64,000 nucleotides of DNA from Litsea cubeba. Its lineage: Eukaryota; Streptophyta; Magnoliopsida; Laurales; Lauraceae. The notes under the pieces are model-generated. The model was not told the origin of the DNA and did no database searches. It was given only the letters and a program-made list of their open reading frames with translations. The DNA lies in contig CM022949.1 in NCBI GenBank assembly GCA_012931725.1, positions 27,373,736-27,437,735 on the forward strand, in the 5' to 3' direction. Positions 29,853 to 41,967 of this stretch are shown here, piece by piece; position 1 is the first letter of the stretch; each line of letters begins with the position of its first letter. Made by a program: the position numbers and the translations under genes.

Positions 29853-32121
29853 TATTTATATAATTATGTATATTATTAATAATCGCTTTTTTAATTATTA
29901 GTTTTGTATTATTAAAAAGAGCCTTCGTACGATAAATGTACTTACAATATTGTGTATAATTAGATCTTATATGTAATGCATATTATACTTGGTAATTTGG
30001 GGAACCATGCTTAAGGTTGAATTGCGTTGACACCTTCGTTTTACACGCATGTCCAAAGATCTAGGTACTCAAAGTATCACTCTTTGGACAAATATCCCAA
30101 TAAGCTCAAACTCAATTTGCGTATTCATAATCGAGTTCTTATTGTGGATGATAAAATTTAATTATATTTGATTTGTCACTCAAGTTCTTGGGCACGCAGG
30201 AATTTTGAGTTCAGGTCCGTTGTGTTTCATCTAATCAGCATTTGCCAATTATGCAAAATCCCTTTTTAATTTTTTTTTTTTTTATTCTTGAGATGATGCA
30301 TTAGCTAGCATAAGAGGCACTTTTTAGGGTTATCTCCATGCATCTTGTTGGTGTCGATGTGATGCTATCATGGAATGCAGATAACTGTAGCTATTAAGAG
30401 TATGATGCTGTCATTTTCCCTTAAAATTATCTGGCTTGCTCTTTCAAGGTCCTTTACTCATTACCACTCATTTTTATTCAAGTCCCTTGTACAGTGACAC
30501 TTGACAAAAGCCGTTCACACTCATCTCATCTCTGGTACCCCCCTCCCTCCCTCCCCCTCTCTGAAAATCACTATAGCTTCAGGCTCCAAAATTAAAGGTT
30601 GTCACTATTAATAGTATTAGAGGGTTTGAAAATCTCTCCATTCCTTACAAACTGAAAACAAACGCACAACAAAAAGCTGATAGTGCCATGAGGTTGGTGA
30701 TCATGGAAAGATTCTCCAATATTTCATATCATACTTCACTATGCATTCCCATCATCTCATGTCTTCAATTGGAAGAAGAAAGAAGACCTCAGTGGGTTTT
30801 AGGAAATTGCGTCTTCACTTTCATTGCAATATACATGAGGGGTTTTCAAGAGCATTATTTCTTTCTGAGCCCCTCAACTTTATTAGTAGAGTAGTTTTGG
30901 GTCGGTCTAAACAAGTCTGGGGTCATGTAGAGCCAACGTGATGAACCACGTATTGCGAAGGTACACAGGAATGTTGAAAATATAAGGGAAAGGATAAACT
31001 CCCACTTATTATATAGGGCCTTCAAGTAAGTTACCCAAATCATGGAAAGTTTAAAACTTTTCAATGAAGCCAACTACCCCAATTTTCAAATTTATATATT
31101 ATGATGTCTCTAGAAAGACCTGGAGTCCTTCTCTGCACCTTGACTCTAGGAAGTTTCCTACAGTCGCCCAAGTAAATATCAATAGCATGGGGTCTAATCA
31201 TCTTGACCTTCAATTTATTATCTCAGATCAGATGGTTGTTAATGACTCATGTCATGACTAGATTTTGATAGATTCCTTAACCATAGAATTTTCTACTTGG
31301 TGGAGCTAATAGATTTCAGTCTTATTCCACCTGGCACCCTCTTGGCTCTTGTGGGAAAAAAATCCAACAATCATGGCTGCTTTTAGATGAAAAGGATCAG
31401 AACTCTATAGTGTCCATGTTTTTTTTTTCTTAAATGACCCTTTGTGCATTACATTCAACCTCTTGTGTTTGTCGCTTCTCTGTCTACAAAGACAAAACAG
31501 TCGTCTATAGTCTGTGCACCAACTAACCACCACCAAAACATTGATTGGCCACATTAGCGAGAAAAGTTCACCCAAGTGTATCAATGTCAATGTCAAAAAG
31601 GAGAACCTAATCCAGTGTCCAAATGGAAGGTGATGAGATTTGAAACCTTGCCTTGACTCCAAATGGTGAAAAGCTACTCATTAGAGTCCAAACCACTAGG
31701 TTCTTTTTGTTTATGGTAAATGATTATTAATATGAATACGGGCTATAATCGTTTGAATATTATCACAAGAGAAATGGACCCATGCCATGTCAATCTTCTC
31801 GAACATTTGAATATTATCAACCATAGTGCTGTGGCACAGAAGAAAAACCTATGATCGACGCACAAATCAAATAATCTACAAGCAATCACATATTTATAGA
31901 AGACGCAATAATATATGTGGTTTGATAGTAAGCTTATATTTGTAAGAAAAAAATACTTAACTACCTATAAAGTACATCAATATAAATACCTCTTTCTTAA
32001 GTCCAAAAAAGTTCTCGTATAAAGACCAAAATACCTATGAATCCAAGATATATCTTTGCTAACCCAAATGATTAATCTGGTTAACCCGGAGTACAGGACA
32101 CAGTCCTACTTCTATCACTTC
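29853..32121. other. Intergenic DNA, no gene seen
   Basis: AT-rich with poly(T) runs at 30268-30284 and 31421-31431 and a (CCCT)n-like patch near 30539-30560. ORFs are short, overlap on both strands and match nothing I know. Confidence 0.55.
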
Positions 32122-32317
32122 GGCTTGTTTGTTTTGTAGGATATCTGAGAATTTTATCTGAATTCCCAAATGCCTTCATGTAGCTGAATTTACAAATGCT
32201 CAAATAAATCAGCATTTAAGAAGCTAGAATTTCTTGGAATCTCACTAATCAAATGGTTGTTAGAAATTTCCAATATATAGGCATTCATGTTAGAAATACC
32301 TTCAAACAAACGTCCCC
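32122..32317. mobile_element. Possible second MITE (GTTTGTTT ends)
   Basis: Starts GGCTTGTTTGTTTTGTAGG and ends, reversed, GGGGACGTTTGTTTGAAGG, an imperfect inverted repeat. The interior holds AATTT-rich DNA like many Tourist MITEs. No clear target duplication, so the call is weak. Confidence 0.3.
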
Positions 32318-32323
32318 TTAATG

Positions 32324-32694
32324 TAGGGATGTAAATGTGTATCTGATTCTCCAATTACCCGAAGGTACCGACCCGTTATTGGTCCCTATTTAGGCCCCGA
32401 TAAGTAAATAGGTTTAGGTCCGGTTCCACTTTGATTTAGACACGTGTGGACCCGAGACCTGACATATTATCTCAGTTTTCGAAAATCTCTCATAAAAATC
32501 ATATTTTTTTAACATCATTCTCTACCTAAATCTAGACCTGTCCCATATACAGTTCTGGTTCTGATTCCAGTTCCGAAACCAAGAAATCAGTTCCGAAACG
32601 GTTTTGGGTCCGAATCTGGTTCCACCTTCTCCTTAACGGTTCTGATTCCGGGTCCACCATAAACCCGGACCAGAGCCTACTGTTTACAACCCTA
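32324..32694. mobile_element. hAT-type MITE (family 1, copy 1)
   Basis: 371 bp. Ends TAGGGATGTAAAT and, reversed, TAGGGTTGTAAACAG. Flanked by CCTTAATG (32316-32323) and CCTCAATG (32695-32702), an 8-bp duplication with one change. The interior is rich in GGTTCCG/GGGTCC motifs. It shares its first 60 bp with the copy at 46131. Confidence 0.7.
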
Positions 32695-32732
32695 CCTCAA
32701 TGTATATATGTATGCTTCATTAGGGTTGTTAG

Positions 32733-32923
32733 TGTTGGGGATATGTAACCAAAGTCCCACATCGACTAGAATTGGAAAAGATCATGGGCATATAAGTTGG
32801 ACTAAGTACTCCATTGGTATAAGGCCTTTTGGGTAGAACCCAAGAATAAATCCATGAGGGCTTAGGCCCAAAGTGGACAATATCATATCAATGTGGAGTT
32901 TGTGGTGTTCCACTGTACTAACA
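32733..32923 (+). repeat. Copia 5' LTR, 191 bp
   Basis: TGTTGGGGAT..CTAACA. Primer site AGTGGTATCAGAGC follows. Confidence 0.93.
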
Positions 32924-33534
32924 AGTGGTATCAGAGCGTTTTGTTTTGCGTGGGCCACGATCGTTGAAGAAGAAGAAGGCGCTGAGTTTTCCGGAGCCTT
33001 GGACTGATCTCTTCGCCTGAGGACTGCCGCTGCTGCCACGCCGGAGAAGAAGATCGCCGGAAGCACCCTGTTCATCTAGCACCTGCGTCTAAAATATAGA
33101 GGAAGAACACGCTATTTAGTTTGATTTTCGCTGGGCCCCACATCGTCGCCAAGGACAGCACGTCGTCGCTGGAGCCATCGCCGAGCTCCGCATCCCGTCG
33201 CCGGTCCTGCTTGATCGCGACACCGGAGAAGAAGCGCCGCTGCGCTGTGCGTGTTTCTGGTTACAGAACCAGATGATTGAGGAAGAAGAAGCCAGTCCGG
33301 GTTGGGTTCAGTCCAGGTTGGCCCGACCCGTTTGCAGTAGAGCCCAGAACGAGTGCAGAAGGCGCTGTAGCCATTCGCTGACGTCAGCACGGTACGGTCA
33401 TAGGCATATTTGATCGATCGACGGCTGAAATTGTTTTTTCGCGATATCTTGACGATCCGGAGTCCGATCTGAGATCCGTTTGAACCTACGGACTCGTTTC
33501 GAGATCTACGCAGGTATAGTGAAAGATTCGCTGA

Positions 33535-33835
33535 ATGGCTGCTAAGTTCGAGATTGAGAAATTCGACGAAAACAATGACTTCGGTCTATGGCGTTTGAAG
33601 ATGCACGCTTTGCTGGTTCAGAATGGGTTGTAGAAAGCTTTGAAGGGAAAGAATGCTTTGTCTGACAGACTATCAGGTGATGAGAAGGATGAGTTGCTGG
33701 AGAAGGCATACGGTCAGATTCTACTGTTTCTGAGCGATGGTGTACTGCGAAAGGTTGCTCATGAGACAACTGCTGCTGGCATATGGCAGAAGTTGAAAAA
33801 CCTGTACATCACGAAGTCTCTAGGATGTACACCTT
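33535..33835 (+). pseudogene. gag: Copia gag N-terminal fragment
   Basis: ATG 33535 begins MAAKFEIEKFDENNDFGLWR, the usual start of a copia-type Gag (UBN2-like domain). A TAG at 33631-33633 interrupts it; the frame is open again from there to about 33835 (GIWQKLKNLYITKSL). The zinc knuckle and all of pol are missing. A stop in place of Gln (one transition) is the likely lesion. Confidence 0.8.
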
Positions 33836-33839
33836 TATT

Positions 33840-33976
33840 CTGATTGCATAGTGATTTCTCCCATCTTCCGATGGACGTAGGCCAAAAGCCGAACCACGTA
33901 AATCTCTGTATTCTACTTGTGCGTGATTGATCTCTTCTTGTAGGCCTTATATCACAACAAACGGGTATTAGAGCCC
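33840..33976 (+). repeat. Foreign copia R/U5 end with a second primer binding site
   Basis: TGGACGTAGGCCAAAAGCCGAACCACGTAAATC-type sequence (33872-33904) is common near the 3' end of plant LTRs. It is followed by GGTATTAGAGC (33964-33974), one base from the initiator-Met primer site. This resembles an LTR end plus primer site of another element inside this one. Confidence 0.55.
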
Positions 33977-34102
33977 AAGCCCAGACTTAGCCCGGAGAAT
34001 CCTTAGATTGCAGAACAAAAGGTGGTGGGCCCCAGTGAGCCCAAGCCCAGACTTAGCCCGGAGAATCCTCATATTGCCGAACAAAAGGTGGTGGGCCCCA
34101 GT
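33971..34102 (+). repeat. 66-bp tandem duplication in the copia element
   Basis: GAGCCCAAGCCCAGACTTAG starts at 33971 and again at 34037. The two units differ at a few sites. Confidence 0.85.
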
Positions 34103-34258
34103 GATGCGCAAGGGAAAGCGCAGTACTCACGATTGGTGGATCCGTGGTGAGGCTCTCGAGTTGGCTCTCCTCGATGGAGTGCATGGATGAATAATCGTTT
34201 GAGGGGAGGCCCAGTAAAAATATCCAAAGAGATATGGTCCTTTGTTTGAGGGGAGGAT

Positions 34259-34449
34259 TGTTGGGGATGTGCAACCAAAGTCCCACATCGGCTAGAATTG
34301 GAAAAGATCATGGGCATATAAATTGGACTAAGTACTCCATTGGTATGAGGCCTTTTGGGTAAAACCCAAAAATAAATCCATGAGGGCTTAGACCCAAAGT
34401 GGACAATATCATATCAATATAAAGTTTGTGGTGGTCCACTGTACTAACA
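34259..34449 (+). repeat. Copia 3' LTR, 191 bp
   Basis: TGTTGGGGATGTGC..CTAACA, followed by GTTAG. Preceded by the polypurine tract TTGAGGGGAGGAT. Confidence 0.93.
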
Positions 34450-34454
34450 GTTAG

Positions 34455-37400
34455 GATGGTCATAATCGTCCCATCAATGATGGGGTTTTCTTTCCATAGA
34501 CATCTTTGTCTAGGAAGTAATTGGACTCACCGAATGTACCGAATGTAATTAGTTACTCTGCCACATGGACGGATGTGATGGGGCTCTATCACATGTTAGG
34601 CTGTTAGGTCATCCATCATTCTTGCTATGGGCAGCATCAAATAGTTCCCACTATAGGAATGTTATAGATCTTATCTAATGTGCATTTTGCACATAAAATC
34701 AAGGCTAAATATTCATCCACTGGAGTCTTCCACAAAGATGGTGTGGGATTTTTAATATTTCAATCCCCGCCATCCACAAAACAGGACATTCTCATTGTAT
34801 TAGGGGCACTAATTATAAATCCCGTACAATAACTATGCGAGACTCTCATGAAAGAAAGTCCCAATAAGTTAAATATTGGCCGTCAGTAATGCAATCTGAA
34901 AGATATTCTCCGATCCTATGCTTACAGTCCAATGGATTCGTCATCATGGCTTTGATAGAAAAATTCAGGGGGTCCCACCTTTGGGACAGTTTGGATTCGT
35001 GCTCCCGCGGAGCGCTGCCCCACAGGAGAATATTTGTTGCATTGTTTTTTTTTGAAAAAAGAGAACAATTGAAAAGACCTGATCACCCTGGCCTAAATTT
35101 TCCAATTCTCAGTCTTTGTGTTCTTCTAGAATGAAAACAATGGCATAAACTACAGGCATTTCCAAGGTAACCATAGTATATTGTGATACACCATGCTTCC
35201 AAGTTTCAAACAAATGCTCTTCCTGACCTTTGGTCTTCTACCAACTACAACTGTATTATAAAGTTTTTTCCCCCCTCTTGCAAGGTAGACATGGGTCCAT
35301 CACTATTTTCTTAATAATGCAAGATGAGAAGGTGTTGTGAGTTGTGACTCCTGCCACAGACCCACTAAGCCATGCTTATTAAATAATCATAGAACTCAAA
35401 GATTAATCACATAGATACATAAAAAAAAGAAGAAAGTAGTGAATACGCTCTCATAAAAGTTAAATTTGAATGATGTTAATTTAAAATAAGTTTGATTAAC
35501 CATTCAAGAAAAAAAAAGTTTGATTAAATGTCTATCTGGGTCTTTGAAGTGTAAAATGCCAACTCCTGTAATTCAAGAGGAATCTGTTGTCTTGGTAAAT
35601 GGTAATTGGTCATGACGTCATGTGATGATTCCACGTTTTTGTTTGAGGAAAGTCATATCAAACAAAGGCTGCCAATGGGCCAGGAACCAATTTCTCCAAG
35701 TCTAATTTTGTATTGGCCGAGCCAGATTTCTCGACCTGGGCTTATTTAAATAGACAAATCTTTTAAGTTTGGGCCCAAACACTGACATCTATTGGTCTTA
35801 ATGACAACCCACTGTAATAAATTGCAACATCAACCATATGTTTCCTTAAAATTACAAAAAAAAAAAAAAAGCGAGAAGAGTACAAGTTAGTCATGTTGGG
35901 TCAAATACCATGGGAATAACCTCGTCATCAGTATAAAAAAGGAAGGTGGATTAGGGTTTTATGAAGATGACTCGTGGGATTAGGCAGTGATAGTTTTTCA
36001 AGTGGTCTCCCTAACTTTTTTTAATTAATCGTTTCATCAATCATGGAGCCTGAGGCCAGGGGTTGCAGCATGAAATGTGTGCTTTTGACTTTTTCGCCAC
36101 TTACTCATTGAAAAATGATATACTGAGGGAATTTTCTCCCGTGGACATCCGCATTATCACAGTCAGTGCCTTGAAATTCAGGAGATCTCCATTGTTTGAA
36201 CAAGAGCCCGCCTCTTTAACATCCAGAATATCTACTAAACCCATTCGAATGTTGTGGAATGAACCAATGACATCCTCCCTACCACAGTAATAGCTCCTGT
36301 TAAAACGTCATTTAAGAGAGTAAAAAATATGCATATTAAAGTATACATGATGCTTATAGATTTGCGTCATTTAGGCCCTAGTGTGGCGGTACAATTAAGA
36401 ACCCGCAACCTCTGAGTGCAAACCATGGCCCTAGGCCAATTGAATTGCTGCTACTCATGTTGTCCACTGATGACCGACTTTCTTCTTGCAAATGTAAGTA
36501 GCTAGTAGGTAATGGGTTTCCAGAACAACACAGACATAGATGTGCATGCGTGGAGGATTGTAGGACAGTTCAAGAAGAAGCAGTATTTTTCTACATAATA
36601 TGTAGCAAATCCTTTGTTAAATTTTAAGCAAGCAAGCAAATTACATAGAACATATGATGAGGAAGGTAAGATTAATAAAATACAAAAGCAATACCTCAAA
36701 GCTAAACATCAATGATGATATACTGTTATCAAGTAAGCAGAAACATCACACTTCTCTTATTGCAGAGACAGCTTTCTGGATCAGTCTTCTTGAAGCCAAG
36801 AGGCTCCATTTCTTCCTCATAGCAGCAGAGGTGACTTGGCTTATGCCATAAGTCCATTACCAATAAAGCTCCACAGTGGTTAGTGGATGTAGGAGAAGAG
36901 ATAGTAGACTGAGTCCATGTTCTCCAAGCGGCAACAAGGAATCAGACACAATAACCAAGGAAGGAGTTCAGCTTGACAGTCTCACCTTCAGCAAAATAGT
37001 CCCTCATCCTATCTAATTGCTTGGGCAGGCAGTCAAACTTACCTCTGATCCAAATTAAGAGGGCATCTACTACCCCTTCATTTTTTTTTTTTTTTTTTTG
37101 AGGAAGCCTTTTAAGGCAAGTGCCGCTTTGTTGTTTTGGCATGCCCTACACCTCCTCATGAGTCATGATCAATATAGCTCTCTTATACATCACAATTTTA
37201 TATTCTATAGTCAATGAAATTGTTACTATTCAAGGAAAAAGAAATCAGAAACCATAACAACTGACACTACTTGTCTTTACATCATAATTTACTGGCAGTG
37301 CTTCCCAGAATATGTAGGATCTTCAATACAGCAACATTGTACAACTAAAATTGTGGTCACAAAAATAGGAAAAGAAGATTCAATATCGTAAAATAAATCT

Positions 37401-37583
37401 ACTGGTAAAATGTCTTGAACCTGTGACCCCGTGGTTGCAACAACGAGCACCTTCCACGTGCAGTAAGAAGTTACATTAGCATCAGCATCGAATGTATAAA
37501 TATATTTTGAACAACTTTCATGCAATGGGGCATGTGCATGTGAAAAAGCAATTCCTCATGAGCTCTCTGCTAGTTGTGGGTTC
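34455..37583. other. Intergenic DNA, no gene recognised
   Basis: AT-rich. A minus-strand ORF at 37142-36942 contains a donor-like GAG|GTAAGTTTG near 37040 and could be an exon, but I cannot identify it. A T18 run lies at 37082-37099. No transposon ends found. Confidence 0.5.
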
Positions 37584-38023
37584 TTCAAACAAATTCTATG
37601 TAACTTAACCAATGCTAAGAAAATATTGTCATGGAAAGGAAAATTATGCAACAACTGCATAACTCCATAACACAGAGATGACGACCCCAAGAATATTTAA
37701 TAAACTAAAGTCAACAAGTCCCAAAAGCTTATATGTCTTTTTTTTAGAGATTAAAGTTGTCTAACCAAGCACAAACTATCTTGATGCAGTCTAGATCCCA
37801 AGGTTCAAACAAATTCTATGTAACTTAACCAATGCTAAGAAAATATTGTCATGGAAAGGAAAATTATGCAACAACTGCATAACTCCATAACACAGAGATG
37901 ACGACCCCAAGAATATTTAATAAACTAAAGTCAACAAGTCCCAAAAGCTTATATGTCTTTTTTCAAGAGATTAAAGTTGTCTAACCAAGCACAAACTATC
38001 TTGATGCAGTCTAGATCCCAAGG
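37584..38023. repeat. 220-bp tandem duplication
   Basis: TTCAAACAAATTCTATGTAA begins both units, 37584-37803 and 37804-38023. They are almost identical (TTTTTTTTAGAG versus TTTTTTCAAGAG is the clearest difference), so the duplication is recent. No ORF spans it. Confidence 0.93.
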
Positions 38024-38689
38024 CTCACACTTTGTATTTCAAACAGCTTTAGATGGGCTCCAGGAGTCCCACTAAAATGGGCTCATGGAGTCACACCACA
38101 GCCAGGGGGCAGAAAGGAATGGTATAAATGTCACTTTGTCTTTAGTGTGATGCAAGATTTGGACCTGGCTAGTGAGGAATCTCTTGTGAAGAGTTTGGCT
38201 GCCATTTCACTAGATTCTAAAGGCTTCGAAGCAGTGAAGCAGATCTCTTATAGCATTACAAGCGAGCTATCATTGTAGTAAATCTAAAGTAGTGCCAACA
38301 ATGATGCCATCAAAAAGATGGTGTTGCATTTATGCTTTGTCCTCTCAGTGCCCACTGGAACAACAAAGGATTTCTTTGAAACCAAAGTAGGTCATTCCAT
38401 GGCAGTTGAAGTCATAACTGAAAGGTCTGTGATAGATGGGTGAGTGATGAACAACCTGTAAAGAGTGATTACATCCCAATAAATGGATCACAACTTTCAC
38501 TCATCAAATCAATCCAATTCTAACAAAACAGAGCATGCACAGATTAAAAAAACAGGACAAGAAAAAAGAATAAAAAGTCATCAATTAGCACAAACAAGTT
38601 CCAAAAGCATACACCACAAAACCACAAAAGAACAGCGATCAAACCCTAATGCCAAATCCCAAATCCATTTATAAGTGCAATACAAGGTA
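38024..38689. other. Intergenic DNA, nothing recognised
   Basis: No gene or repeat boundary that I can support between the 220-bp duplication and the FAR1-like remnant. Confidence 0.5.
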
Positions 38690-39021
38690 GCCCAGAAGGT
38701 CCTCTCCCATAGAGACCAATTCAGACACTGGTAGAATGATTGTTCACAGATCATAGCAACCCAACATAGTATTGTTCTTCCTTTTCTCCCCTTCTTCGTA
38801 CACTTGAAGCCCTACAAAGTAAAAGAAATGAAACCCACATGTCAGAAATTAAATAAACTAAATTTTCTAACAAAAAAAATAGTGAAACCAAAATTCGTTT
38901 CCAAAATTTATATGCCTCATCTAAATCATCAAAATGCATGCCCAATTTTGGTGTCATGTTTTCATCTACAGCCGGATAGTGAACAAAAGGTGATGATGAG
39001 GAGGTCATATCTATATGCAAT
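38690..39021 (-). pseudogene. FAR1-like N-terminal domain remnant
   Basis: The exon begins at 39021 after GTCTAG. ATG at 39008 opens MTSSSSPFVHYPAV. It contains TPKLGMHFDDLDEAYKFW, very like the start of the FAR1 DNA-binding region (P-x-GM-x-F-x-S-x-EEAY-x-FY). A weak donor (TTTTG|GTTTCA, about 38888) and the acceptor TTTGTAG at 38812 lead to GFKCTKKGRKGRTI, which fits the next part of that domain. After that the family signal is lost, and the zinc finger, transposase-derived core and SWIM domain are all absent. FAR1/FRS proteins are domesticated Mutator transposases acting as transcription factors. A possible 5' UTR exon with donor CCAG|GTATTC lies near 39984-40300. Confidence 0.45.
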
Positions 39022-40422
39022 CTAGACCACAAAAAATAAAAAAATGGTCATGAATTAGAGTTGGATTTGTTTCAAGAAAATCTGGAATTCATATCCACAT
39101 GGTCATGTTTTCATCAACAACCTGTGTTTACTCTTGTTGTCTTCTCAATTTAAGAATAAGTTTGTTTTGATGAAATTATCTGTCAGTTGGACTCGAGCTT
39201 AAATTTCTTTTGTGTACTTCTCAAGACACCCAAATCTACTCTTTTAAAGTGTACAGTGTGCATAACTTAACCCCAAATTTCTATTGTATCCTATATTATT
39301 TTTTACCATATAAAAAAATGTGATCAAATAGATGGATAACAATGATTCAGTTTCTTAAATTCTTATTATTTTAAAGTTACCTATTCAAGCTCTTTGCAGA
39401 TGGGCATGATTCCATAAGAGATCTCAGGCTAATCAATGCCACTTTGATCTCCCACCAAGTAGAAATGAATCGTTCATCAACCATTAACAACTCCATTGAT
39501 CAATGGATCAACCCAGTCAACAACAACAAAACAGGGTTACACAATAGGATCAAGTATCGGTATTGGATCCTGGATCTGTATTGGCTGGATTGAGTCCCCC
39601 ACATATATCACCAATATGTACCAACAAATCCGCCATATCAGTGCAGTTCTATTTTCAGCTGGAAGGGTAAAATACTAGCACCAATGTTAGCGATATGTAG
39701 TGTACATGCATGAATTATAGTAAAAATGATACCAGTGATAGGGGCACATACAAGTGCACCAGATTCACATAACATGTTCGGATCATGTATCATTTTTTTG
39801 AAAAGAACCATGATTTCATAGTACATCCAAACAGGCTAAGACACCAGTCTTTTGAAATTTTCATCTCTCCACAAATGAAGCAACAGGCAAATAAAAAAAA
39901 AAAACAACATATGACACAGCTTGGAAGATTATTTATAGTTGTGTAATAGATAGGAAAACATGTTGAGGGAGAGGAATACCTGGCGGAGAGAGGGACCACG
40001 GTGCGGCTGGGCAAAGATGGGGCTGCGTAGATGGGTCTGGCCAGGGTGCGGGTGGGGCTGCGCAGCTTCACTGAGAGGGAGAGAGGGGAAGCGTTGCTCA
40101 GCTTCGTAGAGAGGTCGAGAGATGAGGTGATGCGCAGCAGAGAGGAGAAGGGAAATCAACTTCAAGAGAGTGAGAGAGGAGGCGATGCGCAGCAGAGAGG
40201 GTTTCTGGTCTTCTTCGCAGACGAGAGAGGGAGAAGAGCCGGATTTGGGTTTTTTTTTAGAAGGTCGATTAGGTTAGGCAAGGAAGGAGAGTAAAAAAAA
40301 ATGGCGCGCCCCTCCAAAATTTCAATCCCATTTGGTAACACATGCAGAACTGCACGTTTCAGCTGATGATCCCCTAAGCTACAGCTTAGGGGAGCCCCTC
40401 ATTAGAAAAAGCGAAAAAAAGT

Positions 40423-41967
40423 TCAACGGAATTGCTGAACCGGTGATTCCATTTCTGTTAGCTCACCATTTACATCAACCCCATAATTTAAATGCCCAAA
40501 AATCGCCATCTTCTCTGTCAAATTCCTAAGAGCCTCATGCCTATTTGCCAGTTCCATAAGAACCTTGATCCTTTTGAAAGTCACATTACTTGGCTTCTGC
40601 CTCTTCTCGACCATCTGTAGAAAACACTTCTCTGCCTCGTCCAACTTTCCCATGTCACAAAGTAGATCAAACAACACATCTGACACTAAGATATATGAGC
40701 CAAAACCCTTCCCTACCATATCACCCCACAGACTAAGTGCCATTTCCACCTTCTCTTGCCTACGGAACAATCTAACAAGAAACATACATGATTGCGTATT
40801 TGGCAAACACCCGCTATCCATCATCCTCCGATACAAGCTCCAAGCACTCCCCAAATCATTCGACCAATAAAAACACCGAAAGAACAGATTGTATGTAGTC
40901 GCATTTGGATCCAATCCCCTTCCAACCATCTCATCCATCAAGTTATAAGCATCTCCAAGCCGCTTCGCAATGCAAAAATTCCTTATCACAGCATTAAAAG
41001 CAGCGGTATCAGGATAACACCCATGCTCCTTCATCTCGTTAAGAACATCTCTCGCCTTGTCAGGCTGACCAATCAATCCCAACCCTCCAATAATACTTGT
41101 ATAAGTAAAAACATCAGGATAAATCTCCTCATCTCTCATCTTATCGACAGTCTTATAAGCCTTCTCCATTTCCCTACTCTTACAGTACACATCAACCAAA
41201 CAATTGTAAGAAACCAAATCCGGCTTAACACCCAATTCAATCATCTCACCAAAGAACCTCTCTGCCTCATCCGATGATTTCCAACCCGATAACAGTATAT
41301 TAAATGTCTGCAAATTCGGGCGGAACTCATGTTTAAGCGAATGATAGACATTCCTCGCATCAGTCATGCTCTTCTCTTGACAAAGAGTTCTAAACAGGGC
41401 ATTGAAACATTCTGTATCAAATTCCACAACAAGCTTTCTAAACTTCCTAAAGCTTTCGACGGTCTGTCGAACAGAGCAAACTTTAGCAATCCTAGCTAGA
41501 ACTATCTGTATCGTGCGGGAAGTTATTAAAGACCGGTCCTTTTTACGCATTTCTACAAGCACTTCCCATGCCTTATCAAATTTCCGGCTTCTCCCGAGAA
41601 TGTAAAGCATGGTGTCATAAGAAAATGGTGAGTGGTAAAACCCTCTTCTCTTTCCTGTTATGGAGAAGAATTCGAGTGCTTGTGTGGGATTTCCATGACT
41701 GAATCTGACCCTTTTCAATACCCTATCAATCAAATCATTTGAAAGGAATATTCCACACATTTTGAGCGACTCTTTCATGTCTTGATTTGGGGAAGTTGTG
41801 TTGATTAATCGGAAAATGGTATCGACATCTGCTTCAGCGTTGGCTTCTGGGGTGATTGAAGAAAAGGGTCTGGTTTTAAGGAAATTTAAGATGTGGGTGT
41901 TGAAAATTGGAGAGAAGATATTGGAGCATCTCTTTTGGGGTTGAAATTGAGAGATTTTTGAGAGCAT
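40423..41967 (-). CDS. P-class pentatricopeptide repeat protein, probably mitochondrial
   Basis: Intronless, 514 aa, start ATG 41967. The N-terminus (residues 1-45) is rich in Ser, Lys, Arg and Phe and poor in acids (PQKRCSNIF, FLKTRPFSSI), which fits an organellar presequence. From about residue 110 come roughly ten 35-residue PPR motifs, for example PDLVSYNCLVDVYCKSREMEKA, PDVFTYTSIIGGLG and PDTAAFNAVIRNFC. There is no E, DYW or SMR domain, so it is a pure P-class protein, a type that binds organelle RNA to stabilise, splice or help translate it. The length is normal and the frame intact. It resembles Arabidopsis At1g02420 as far as I remember, but orthology needs a search. The RNA target cannot be read reliably by eye. 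Confidence 0.93.
   Translation of the reverse strand: MLSKISQFQPQKRCSNIFSPIFNTHILNFLKTRPFSSITPEANAEADVDTIFRLINTTSPNQDMKESLKMCGIFLSNDLIDRVLKRVRFSHGNPTQALEFFSITGKRRGFYHSPFSYDTMLYILGRSRKFDKAWEVLVEMRKKDRSLITSRTIQIVLARIAKVCSVRQTVESFRKFRKLVVEFDTECFNALFRTLCQEKSMTDARNVYHSLKHEFRPNLQTFNILLSGWKSSDEAERFFGEMIELGVKPDLVSYNCLVDVYCKSREMEKAYKTVDKMRDEEIYPDVFTYTSIIGGLGLIGQPDKARDVLNEMKEHGCYPDTAAFNAVIRNFCIAKRLGDAYNLMDEMVGRGLDPNATTYNLFFRCFYWSNDLGSAWSLYRRMMDSGCLPNTQSCMFLVRLFRRQEKVEMALSLWGDMVGKGFGSYILVSDVLFDLLCDMGKLDEAEKCFLQMVEKRQKPSNVTFKRIKVLMELANRHEALRNLTEKMAIFGHLNYGVDVNGELTEMESPVQQFR

Larger units (their letters stand above)
32733..34449 (+). mobile_element. Mosaic non-autonomous Ty1/copia element
   Basis: 1717 bp with 191-bp LTRs (32733-32923, 34259-34449) and a 5-bp target duplication GTTAG (32728-32732, 34450-34454). 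The LTRs differ at about 11 sites, nearly all transitions, so it is much older than element B. A TGGTATCAGAGC primer site (initiator-Met tRNA type) follows at 32926, and a GAGGGGAGGAT polypurine tract precedes the 3' LTR. Only the start of gag is left; pol is absent. The interior also holds an unrelated R/U5 end with a second primer site (33840-33976) and a 66-bp tandem duplication. Confidence 0.92.
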
